Assembly: GCA_965221035.1 (NCBI GenBank)
Contig: OZ244860.1
Location: 868,001-932,000, forward strand
DNA: 64,000 bases
Origin: UBA6522 sp965221035
Lineage (GTDB): Bacteria > Pseudomonadota > Gammaproteobacteria > Steroidobacterales > Rariloculaceae
Reading direction: 5' to 3'
Shown here: positions 35,681-42,757 of the stretch, piece after piece
Position numbering within the stretch: position 1 is the first letter of the stretch
How the letters are laid out: each line of letters opens with the position of its first letter
Made by a program: the position numbers and the translations under genes
Notes under the pieces: generated by a model
Told to the model about the DNA's origin: nothing
Databases searched by the model: none
What the model saw: the letters and a program-made list of their open reading frames with translations, nothing else

Positions 35681-36846
35681 CGGCGGACAGCGGCCGGCAA
35701 GGCGCGAGGACGGGCCGGCGGGTCGCGGAAGGGTCTCGGCGGGGCGTGGAAGTGTCTCGGCGGGGCGCGGAAGGGTCTCGGCGGGGCGCGGGAACCAGCG
35801 TCCTGTGGATGATGGTGCTTTCGGTGCTGGCCGCCCCGGCATGGTGCGAAACCATCCGCCTGACCGCGGGAGGCCCCCAATCCGCCAGCCTGCCCTGGAT
35901 CGGCATCATCGGCACGCTGGTGGTCCCGGAATCCAACGCCCGCCTCGAGGCCATGGGCAGCGCACACCGCATCCAGTGGCGGGAAGCCTACGGAGGCTCG
36001 CTCTACAAGTGGCAGAATTCGCTGGAGGCCATCGAGATCGGGCTGACGGATATCGGCTGGGTAGGCGCCCTTTGGGAAACGTCCAAGATGCCGCTTCAGA
36101 ACGTGACCTACTACACGCCGTTCGTCACCGACGACCTCGAACTCCTGCTGGACCTTTTCAACGATCTTCACGAGACGGTCCCGGCGCTGGCCGACGCGTG
36201 GCGCCGGCAGAACCAGATCCTGCTCGGCGCAAGCGGAGTCGACACCTACCATCTGATGACCACCTTTCCCGTCTCGCGGGTCGAGGATCTGCGGGGCCGC
36301 AAGATACTCGCCCCGGGACCGTCGGCGACCTGGCTTGCGGGCACCGGCGCGGTGCCGGTCAACGGCGGACTCTCGACCTACTACACGCAGATCAGCACTG
36401 GTGTTGCCGATGGGGTGCTGACCATCCTGAGCGGCGCCTACCCGTACCGGATTCACGAGGTGGCGCCCCATGTCACGCTGGTCGGTATCGGCGCCCAGTT
36501 CAATGGCGGCATGGCCATCAACGAGGATACCTGGGAACGCCTGCCGGCCGATGTGAAGGCCGTCCTGGCGGCACTCGGACGGGACTACAGCCGTACGCTG
36601 GCTGACGTCGTCAACCGAAGATACGAAGATGCGCTCGCCGCCGTGGAACGGGAGGGCGCCGAGGTCACCACACTGCCCGAAGCCGAAAAGCGCAAGTGGA
36701 TCGACGGGCTGCCCGACATTGCCGGCCAGTGGGCCCGGTCCGCCGAGGCCCGGGGCCATCCCGCAGGCGAAACGTTGCGCGCGTACCTGTCCGCCCTGCG
36801 CGCCCGGGGCGAGGAACCGCTGCGAAATTGGGACGAGCCCCGCTGA
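35644..36846 (+). CDS. TRAP transporter substrate-binding protein (DctP family), second system
   Basis: About 400 residues. The body matches DctP: LEAIEIGLTDIGWVGALWET, DTYHLMTTFPVSRVEDLRG, YYTQISTGVADGVLTILSGA and GGMAINEDTWERLPADVK. The start is uncertain. ATG 35644 overlaps the sulfatase by 37 bp and places an Arg/Gly-rich tail, encoded by a 21-bp minisatellite, before the hydrophobic segment LWMMVLSVLAAPAWC. A GTG inside the minisatellite or the ATGs near 35806 would give a shorter signal peptide. Followed at once by the fused permease gene. Periplasmic; ligand unknown. Confidence 0.87.
   Translation: MASDSGKLSEPLTADSGRQGARTGRRVAEGSRRGVEVSRRGAEGSRRGAGTSVLWMMVLSVLAAPAWCETIRLTAGGPQSASLPWIGIIGTLVVPESNARLEAMGSAHRIQWREAYGGSLYKWQNSLEAIEIGLTDIGWVGALWETSKMPLQNVTYYTPFVTDDLELLLDLFNDLHETVPALADAWRRQNQILLGASGVDTYHLMTTFPVSRVEDLRGRKILAPGPSATWLAGTGAVPVNGGLSTYYTQISTGVADGVLTILSGAYPYRIHEVAPHVTLVGIGAQFNGGMAINEDTWERLPADVKAVLAALGRDYSRTLADVVNRRYEDALAAVEREGAEVTTLPEAEKRKWIDGLPDIAGQWARSAEARGHPAGETLRAYLSALRARGEEPLRNWDEPR
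35731..35793. repeat. 21-bp GC-rich minisatellite at the sulfatase-dctP junction
   Basis: Three full 21-bp units (35731-35751, 35752-35772, 35773-35793) share the core GTCTCGGCGGGGCG, with a fourth partial unit upstream. Because the unit is a multiple of three, the reading frame of the following TRAP receptor stays open and repeats S-R-R-G. It may be untranslated spacer if the receptor starts further downstream. Confidence 0.7.
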
Positions 36847-38735
36847 ACAGGATCACCCCGCTGTACGAACGGCTCATCCAGTGGATGAACGGCGCCGGCG
36901 TAGTCTGGGTGTTTGCCCTGACGTTTCTCATCTGCGCCGACATCACCGGCCGCACGCTGTTCGACCGCCCGCTGCAGGCGGTGCCCGAAATCGTCGCGCT
37001 GTCGCTGATCGCCTGCGTCTTCCTGCAACTCGCTTTCGCGGTGGACGGCGGCCGACTGACCCGGGCGGACATCCTGTTGAGCCAGATACGGCGGCGCAGC
37101 GCCGGCACGGCTGCCGGACTCGAACGGTTCTTCGCCGCCGCCGGCGCGCTGGTGCTGCTGGCCATGGCGGCAGGGGCGTGGCCGGACTTCCTGCGGGCGT
37201 TTCGCACCAGCGAATTCGTTGGCGTGGAGGGGATTTACACGCTTCCGATCACGCCCATCAAGTTCATCGTCGTGCTCGGCGCGGTGACGGCGAGTCTGAG
37301 CTTCCTGGCTTCCGTCATCGGCCGGGGCAACGGATCAGCGGCCTCGACCGGCGCTTGGCGGACCGCCGGTGTGGCCGCGGCGGTCATGGCGGCCCTGGTC
37401 GCGACGGCGTGGGGACTCGAACTCGGCGACCGCGCCATCGGCGCGTTGGCCATCGCCGCCGTGCTGGCGTTCATCGCCCTGGGCATGCCCATCGCCATCG
37501 CCCTGCTGCTGGTCGGATTCGCCGGACTCGGCCTGCTCAAGCGCGACTTCGGCATCGCCACCGACGCGCTGTCACTGGCCGCGCAAGGCACCATTTCCGA
37601 GTACGTATTCGCCACGGTGCCGCTGTTCGTGCTCATGGGGCTGTTCGTGGGCGTTTCGGAGATCGGCAGGGACAGCTTCCGGGCGGCTCAGCAGGTATTC
37701 GGGCGGATCCGCGGCGGGCTGGGCGTGGCCACGGTGGCCGCCAACTCGGTATTCGCCGCCATCACCGGCATTTCCATCGCCTCGGCCGCCATCTTCTCGA
37801 AAATTGCCGTTCCGGAAATGGTCAAGCGGGGCTACACGGCCAAGTTCGCCGTCGGACTGACGGCCGGATCATCCGTGCTCGGCATGCTGATCCCGCCCAG
37901 CCTGCTGTTGATCATCTACGGCGTGATCGCCGAGGTGTCTATCGGCGGCCTGTTCCTCGCCGCCATCGTGCCGGGAGTGATCCTGGCCTCGGCCTTTGCG
38001 ATCGCCGTGCTGGCCATGGCGCGTTTCTGGCCGGGCTTTGTCGGAACCATCCAACCGGGAGAAGCAGGTGGTTCGGGGACCGGGCGATGGGACTCGCTGC
38101 TCGCGGTGTTCCCCGTCGCGGCCCTGATCCTTCTGGTGCTCGGCGGTATCTACGGCGGCATCTTCACGCCCACGGAGGCGGGCGCAGCGGGTGCCTTCGC
38201 GGCGCTGTGCATCGCCTTGATTCGCCGGCGCCTTACATGGGCCGGGCTGTGGGAGGTGATGCGCGAAACGGGCCAGGTCACCGTCACGATCCTGTTCCTG
38301 ATCATCAGCGCCAGCACGTTCAGCCGGATGCTGGCGCTGACGGGCCTGCCGGGGGACATGGCCCTCTACGTCGCCGGTCTGGGACTGGGCCTTGCGGGAT
38401 TCCTGAGCGGTTACCTGGTGTTGTTGATCGTGCTGGGGATGGTGCTCGATTCCACTTCCATCCTGTTGATCCTGCTGCCCCTGGCGCTGCCCGTGGTGAC
38501 CGAACTGGGCGGCAACCTGATCTGGTTCGGCGTGGTCACGGTCATCGGCGTCGAAATCGGGCTGATGACGCCTCCCCTGGGCCTGAGCGTCTACGTGGTC
38601 AAATCCAGCCTGAACGACCCGGAAATCAGCCTGGGAGCGATATTCGCGGGTTCCTTCCCCTTCGTCGTCATCACCTTCGCGGTGACCGTGCTGTTGATGG
38701 CTTTCCCGGAGCTGAGTCTGTTGTTCGTCAATTGA
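36828..38735 (+). CDS. fused TRAP transporter permease DctQM
   Basis: About 635 residues. The first roughly 180 residues are a DctQ-like four-helix domain (GVVWVFALTFLICADITGRT, VPEIVALSLIACVFLQLAFA). The rest is a full DctM domain (TVPLFVLMGLFVGVSEIG, LGVATVAANSVFAAITGISI, GSSVLGMLIPPSLLLIIYGV, FTPTEAGAAGA, EIGLMTPPLGLSVYVVK). QM fusion is known in sialic-acid and other TRAP systems. The start is non-ATG: TTG 36828, or CTG 36843 that overlaps the TGA of the receptor gene. Inner membrane, paired with the upstream receptor. Confidence 0.9.
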   Translation: MGRAPLNRITPLYERLIQWMNGAGVVWVFALTFLICADITGRTLFDRPLQAVPEIVALSLIACVFLQLAFAVDGGRLTRADILLSQIRRRSAGTAAGLERFFAAAGALVLLAMAAGAWPDFLRAFRTSEFVGVEGIYTLPITPIKFIVVLGAVTASLSFLASVIGRGNGSAASTGAWRTAGVAAAVMAALVATAWGLELGDRAIGALAIAAVLAFIALGMPIAIALLLVGFAGLGLLKRDFGIATDALSLAAQGTISEYVFATVPLFVLMGLFVGVSEIGRDSFRAAQQVFGRIRGGLGVATVAANSVFAAITGISIASAAIFSKIAVPEMVKRGYTAKFAVGLTAGSSVLGMLIPPSLLLIIYGVIAEVSIGGLFLAAIVPGVILASAFAIAVLAMARFWPGFVGTIQPGEAGGSGTGRWDSLLAVFPVAALILLVLGGIYGGIFTPTEAGAAGAFAALCIALIRRRLTWAGLWEVMRETGQVTVTILFLIISASTFSRMLALTGLPGDMALYVAGLGLGLAGFLSGYLVLLIVLGMVLDSTSILLILLPLALPVVTELGGNLIWFGVVTVIGVEIGLMTPPLGLSVYVVKSSLNDPEISLGAIFAGSFPFVVITFAVTVLLMAFPELSLLFVN

Positions 38736-38860
38736 GGCGAGAATCTGACAGTTCGGCCGGTAATTTGCCCGGTGCGCTGAAACTATCCCGGTGCGCCAAA
38801 ACTTTCGCAGCGCGACTCGAAACAGTCACGGCGTGCCCATCGTGCCTCGATAACAGACTC

Positions 38861-39274
38861 TCAGGGACCGACAGCCGTCCCGTCTTCAAGCGTCAATGAG
38901 TCCCATCCAATGGTGTTGGAACCGTCTCGTGACGGATTCCCCTCGATGGTCAACCTTGTTCCGGGCAGGATCGTCTCCTCCGACCAGCCGCGGCGAGCCA
39001 GGACATTGCGGCCACCGCCCTCGGCCATCCATTCCTCAACTTCGCCGTCCTCGTTGGTGACTTCGAGGTAGATGCGCGTATGCGGATTCTGAAACCACCA
39101 TTCCGTGACCACGCCCTCGATGGTGATGGTTTCGTTGATGACGAAGTAAGCCGCGAAGGAATGGTGGGCGGGCGCCTGCGCGGCGAGCAACGGCAGCGCG
39201 GACACAAGGACGGCAGCCAAACCGTTCCTTACGCCATGCCGCGCCTTGCCTGTCATTTCAGTCGTCTCATTCAT
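38861..39274 (-). CDS. secreted DUF6152 family protein (small)
   Basis: 137 residues. Signal peptide with hydrophobic LAAVLVSALPLLAAQAPAHH; the mature part has AHHSFAAYFVINETITIEG, VVTEWWFQNPHTRIYLEV and WMAEGGGRNVLARRGWSEE, the DUF6152 pattern of an oligonucleotide-fold-like beta protein with conserved HHS and NPH. Function unknown. The ATG at 39274 overlaps the stop of the larger upstream paralogue (ATGA), so the two are translationally coupled. Periplasmic or extracellular. Confidence 0.8.
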   Translation of the reverse strand: MNETTEMTGKARHGVRNGLAAVLVSALPLLAAQAPAHHSFAAYFVINETITIEGVVTEWWFQNPHTRIYLEVTNEDGEVEEWMAEGGGRNVLARRGWSEETILPGTRLTIEGNPSRDGSNTIGWDSLTLEDGTAVGP

Positions 39275-40371
39275 CGGTTTGATAGCTCCGGTGTGCAGTT
39301 GTAACGGTTCACGGGATGCAGGGACGGCATGTAGTAGTTGGTGCCCGCAAACGACTCGGTGAAGTATTCCGGATCCTCGGCCGTCCATTCCAGTCTGAGC
39401 GACAGTTCTTCGGGGTCCACGGTCAGCCGCTCGGTCACATGCAGGGCCGCGCTGTGAAGAATGCCCGGGTGGGGTGTCAACACGCCCGGCTCGAAACCCG
39501 CCGTGTCGATCACCAGCGTCGCGCCCTCGTACCATCCGATGGAGTGCCCGTAGGGCTGCGGCGCCAGCGCCGGATCGTGCTCCCTCGCCAGGCGAATGGT
39601 GCGTTCGGTGTCCATGTATTCGTGGCGGATCACCACCCTGTCGTCGTACTGCTCGATATCCGTCGGTGTGCCCGGCTCGCTCCAGGCGCGCGTGATGCTG
39701 GATGCGCTGCACTGGAAGGACGGATCGTCAAACCGCTCGTCGTAACCCTCGGCCGCCGCCAGGCCCGCGGGCGTGAGGCGGTCGGCGCCCGGTCGCGCCG
39801 AACCGGGGCCGGGACCACCCTGCCCCCGGCTTCGGTCGCGCATCCAGGGACCGGCCAGATTCGGGATGCCGCCTTCGAGGAATGCGGCCCTCGGCGCGTC
39901 ACCAGAAGCGCTTTCGGGTGGCGGCACCACGGCGCCGGAGCGGGCCACGGTAGTCCCGTCCGCCAGCTCCGCCGAAGTGAACGAACAGCCCAGGGGATCG
40001 CGCCGCGCGGCGATGCCGTTCACGGTGACCGCCTGCCCGGGCCCAAATCGTTCCTCCGTCCACCCTTGCCTTCTCAACGTATTGGCGGTCTGCATCTCGC
40101 AGGCCCAGACCACCGGCTCGCCGTTCTCGTCCTCGGCGCGAATGTGCAGAAACGCGTGCGGGTTGACGAACTCGAACCGCTCCACCACGCCCTCTATGGT
40201 GATCGGTCGTTCCCGATCGTAGTGAGGGGCGTTGGAGTGGTGAGCGGTGGCTGCCGAGCACGCAAGCCAAAGGGCCGCGCCGATGGCTGACGCGACGTGA
40301 CTACGTGTGGCGATGGTTCCGACAGGCTCTCGCACCACTCTGTAACTTGTTGTATTGAAAATGGTTTTCAT
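39271..40371 (-). CDS. secreted two-part protein with N-terminal DUF6152 domain
   Basis: 366 residues. The signal region after MKTIFNTTSYRVV ends near TAHHS. Residues about 45-130 form a DUF6152 domain (ITIEGVVERFEFVNPHAFLH, ANTLRRQGWTEERFGPGQAV). The C-terminal part (DIEQYDDRVVIRHEYMDTER, GHSIGWYEGATLVIDTAGFE, SLRLEWTAEDPEYFTESFAG) matches a domain often found alone in secreted proteins of unknown function, also present in the next gene. ATG 40371 has GGGAGG about 10 nt upstream; the longer frame upstream is rejected. Function unknown. Confidence 0.8.
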   Translation of the reverse strand: MKTIFNTTSYRVVREPVGTIATRSHVASAIGAALWLACSAATAHHSNAPHYDRERPITIEGVVERFEFVNPHAFLHIRAEDENGEPVVWACEMQTANTLRRQGWTEERFGPGQAVTVNGIAARRDPLGCSFTSAELADGTTVARSGAVVPPPESASGDAPRAAFLEGGIPNLAGPWMRDRSRGQGGPGPGSARPGADRLTPAGLAAAEGYDERFDDPSFQCSASSITRAWSEPGTPTDIEQYDDRVVIRHEYMDTERTIRLAREHDPALAPQPYGHSIGWYEGATLVIDTAGFEPGVLTPHPGILHSAALHVTERLTVDPEELSLRLEWTAEDPEYFTESFAGTNYYMPSLHPVNRYNCTPELSNR

Positions 40372-40442
40372 GGCGGGCCACCCTCCCTTTTCAGTGCCGT
40401 CATCCCCGAACGCTTGATGTAGAGGCATCAATGCAATGGTCG

Positions 40443-41153
40443 CTAAAGCCTCTCGCGAAGGATGCAGTCGAAGCTCAGCAGTTCCTGGTCGTAGGGGTTC
40501 CACGTCTTTTGCAGCGTCCAAGGTTCGTCCAGCATGACCGGATCGGTCAATTCCATGTCCATCACCAGTTGGCCGCGCTCCGTCAGCGAATAGGTCTCCA
40601 GCAAGCTCGCACCGTCGCCGGTCCAGAAGAACCCCTGGCTCATATTGAGACCGGGCGTGAATCCCGTTGTGCGCACCACCAGCGTTTCCTGGTTCAGTTC
40701 GCCCAAGGAGTAGCCCATCGGCGCGGGTTCGAAATCTTCCGGTGGCGGAGCGTTCAGGTGCACCACCCGCTCGACCTCCCACTCTTCGTAGCGGATGCTC
40801 ACGGTGGCGTCCCGGTACTCGATCTGTACGGGATAGGGACTGAGAACCTGGCGCACCAGCCCCGGCTGCTCACAGCGAACCGCCGGATCGTCTGCCGGGT
40901 CAAAGTCCGCCATCATTTCCTGCGCGTGGCTGTTCAGCGCAGGTGGAGGTCCGGTGATACCCATGCCTCCCATGCCGCCCGCCATGCCCATTCCGGGCGG
41001 CTGGGATTCGCCGGGCAGCAAGGGCACGGGGGCACCCTGCCACCAGGTGCCGGTCAGGTTGACGGTTTCATCCTGTCCATGCGCCGGGGCGAATGCCAGG
41101 AGCGCTGCCGCGACTCCGGCAGCAAACAGGCGGGCTAAGGGTAAATCGTTCAT
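40443..41153 (-). CDS. secreted hypothetical protein related to the C-terminal half of its neighbour
   Basis: 236 residues. Signal peptide LARLFAAGVAAALLAFAPAHG. A Gly/Met-rich stretch (GMGMAGGMGGMGI) follows. The C-terminal half (VQIEYRDATVSIRYEEWEVE, MGYSLGELNQETLVVRTTGF, SLTERGQLVMDMELTDPVML) resembles the C-terminal domain of the adjacent 366-residue protein. GGAGG stands 5 nt before ATG 41153. Together the three genes form one minus-strand unit after the TRAP cluster. Function unknown. Confidence 0.75.
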   Translation of the reverse strand: MNDLPLARLFAAGVAAALLAFAPAHGQDETVNLTGTWWQGAPVPLLPGESQPPGMGMAGGMGGMGITGPPPALNSHAQEMMADFDPADDPAVRCEQPGLVRQVLSPYPVQIEYRDATVSIRYEEWEVERVVHLNAPPPEDFEPAPMGYSLGELNQETLVVRTTGFTPGLNMSQGFFWTGDGASLLETYSLTERGQLVMDMELTDPVMLDEPWTLQKTWNPYDQELLSFDCILRERL

Positions 41154-41256
41154 CATGGCCTCCGACCGGTTCGGGGACAGTCTACACGAAGGTGTCCGGA
41201 GGCGTGGGTCCATGTCAGTACGCTGCCTGTGATGATTCGAATTCATCCTCAAGGTA

Positions 41257-41900
41257 GATCGGCCGATCCGCCACCTGCGCGAGAGCTTTTACTACGGGCG
41301 GACGTTCGTCAACGAAGCCGAACTCAACGAGCAGGCGCAGCGCTGCTGGACGGCACGGCCAACTTCAGGTTCGGGCGAACGTCCGGTGGACCGCTTCGAG
41401 CGCGACGAGAGGCGGGCGGCCGGCCCGCTTATGAGACTGCCCTACCGACGCCTCGGCGCTGCGCAGTCCCCGGCGCCGGCGCCGCGGCCGAGTCCGGGCG
41501 CCGCGTCTACTACGGCACCCTCGCCAACTTGGTCGAGTCGCTCATGGACGCAAAAACGTCGGGCAACTTGGCGCGCCGCCTCAGGATGCTGACCCATCCC
41601 CCTCTGGGGGTTTTCTAAATCGGCTAGCTGCTGGTCAACCAGGACGGCGCGATCCTGTTCTTCCAATTGATCAACGCGCGCCACAAGCGGGCCTCCACGG
41701 TGCTCACCTCAAACAAGGGCTTTGAGGAGTGGGGCAGAGTCATCGGCGATGACGTGATGGCGTCGGCGTTAATCGACCGGCTGCTCCACCACTGCCACAT
41801 CGTCAACATACGCGGCAACCGCCACCAGATGCGGGAGCGCCAGGACCTGCTGCGTACCAGAGGGCCGGAGGAGTCCAACGGCCAGGGTCAGTCGAGGTGA
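41257..41900 (+). mobile_element. decayed IS21-family remnant (istA tail and istB fragment)
   Basis: 41257-41345 encodes IRHLRESFYYGRTFVNEAEL, typical of IstA, then loses frame. From about 41498 the frame reads RRVYYGTLANLVESLMDAKT and LARRLRMLTHPPL, typical of IstB, hits two stop codons exactly where Walker B should be (41616-41632), and resumes VNQDGAILFFQLINARHKRA, STVLTSNKGFEEWG and ALIDRLLHHCHIVNIRGN. Both genes are therefore dead. The remnant borders the CRISPR island. Confidence 0.85.
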
Positions 41901-41912
41901 TTCACTCTGCTT

Positions 41913-41977
41913 CCTTTGGCGTTGCGGACCGGACGCAGGGAGCGTAGCAACCGGAGGCCGACCCGCAACGCCTAAGG
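41913..41977. repeat. 15-bp inverted repeat downstream of the IS21 remnant
   Basis: CCTTTGGCGTTGCGG (41913-41927) and CCGCAACGCCTAAGG (41963-41977) are inverted with one mismatch and a 35-bp loop. It could be an IS end, a terminator-like stem without a T-tract, or a palindromic insertion. The rest of 41901-42079 shows nothing else. Confidence 0.6.
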
Positions 41978-42079
41978 AACTCCAGCAGTAACCAATGCGA
42001 AACCCGAGGCGGTCTTCCCGGAGAAGTGTGCAATTTTAGGTTGCCATTGACAAAGAAGGCAGCCTTGTCATATTCCCTG

Positions 42080-42116
42080 GTCTTTATCCCTTCTTCATCA
42101 GGTTGTTCATTCAATT
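42080..42116 (-). repeat. orphan degenerate CRISPR repeat beyond the array end
   Basis: A 37-bp stretch matches the array repeat at 32 of 37 positions and keeps the central TCCCTTCTTCATCAGG block. It lies 187 bp beyond the terminal repeat of the array, so the array probably once extended further. Confidence 0.75.
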
Positions 42117-42177
42117 CGGACCACGCGCCAAATAAAGGCCCGCCGAAGTGGGTCCATATGATTTTGGCGGATGATGG

Positions 42178-42303
42178 TCAGTCGTCCGGTTCCTGCTCTT
42201 CCTGTCGCTCCAGTCGTTCCAGTCGTTCCAACTGTTTCCACTGGCGCAAATGCCAGACGTACACGGCTGCAAGCAGCGCGAAATACAGCAGTAGTTCTTT
42301 CAT
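42178..42303 (-). CDS. 41-residue single-pass membrane peptide at the leader-distal end of the array
   Basis: ATG 42303 abuts the first base of the terminal degenerate CRISPR repeat; the frame ends at TGA 42178. The N-terminus MKELLLYFALLAAVYVWHL is a plausible transmembrane helix, and the rest is a charged heptad-like segment with LERLERLERQEEQE, ending in acidic PDD. In transcription direction the terminal repeat differs from consensus so as to contain GGAGAAG and TTAGGAC before the ATG, which could help ribosome binding. I know no family for it. It would be transcribed with the array unless terminated. Confidence 0.45.
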   Translation of the reverse strand: MKELLLYFALLAAVYVWHLRQWKQLERLERLERQEEQEPDD

Positions 42304-42757
42304 GTCCTAATCACTTCTCCATAAGGTCTGTCATTCAAATCGGCCTGCTCGGAGTATTCACGCAACCCGTCCAAGGTCTTAATCCCTTCTTCATCAGGTC
42401 TGTCATTCAAATGGATCGCGAATTACCAATATGTCCATTACAGCGGTCTTAATCCCTTCTTCATCAGGTCTGTCATTCAAATCGACCAACGTGATTGAAA
42501 TCGCACGGACGATTGTAGTCTTAATCCCTTCTTCATCAGGTCTGTCATTCAAATAGAAGCCTTTTTCGATAACGTCCATCATTGAGCGGTCTTAATCCCT
42601 TCTTCATCAGGTCTGTCATTCAAATATTACGAGCCGAGAACGTGAAGCGGCTCAAGGCGTCTTAATCCCTTCTTCATCAGGTCTGTCATTCAAATCAAAC
42701 GCGGGCCAAGTATGTTGGAAACAACATGTCTTAATCCCTTCTTCATCAGGTCTGTCA
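42304..42757 (-). CRISPR. CRISPR array, leader-distal segment (7 repeats, 6 spacers)
   Basis: 37-bp repeats start at 42304 (degenerate terminal copy, four mismatches), 42376, 42446, 42518, 42589, 42659 and 42728. The last is cut after 30 bases at 42757 by the IS element. Spacers are 32-35 bp. In the minus-strand (transcribed) direction the repeat begins ATTTGAATGAC and ends with the 8-nt handle ATTAAGAC typical of type III crRNA 5' tags. The degenerate repeat at the left edge marks the old end, so the leader is on the right. Spacer 42626-42658 recurs at 44754-44786. Confidence 0.97.

Noticed and set aside
35039..35842. Minus-strand frame with repeated AETLPRP
   Set aside because: Antisense to the sulfatase and to the 21-bp minisatellite; the repeat peptide is only a reflection of the DNA repeat.
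36629..38899. 756-codon plus-strand open frame rich in Arg and Gly
   Set aside because: Frame-shifted shadow of the fused TRAP permease.
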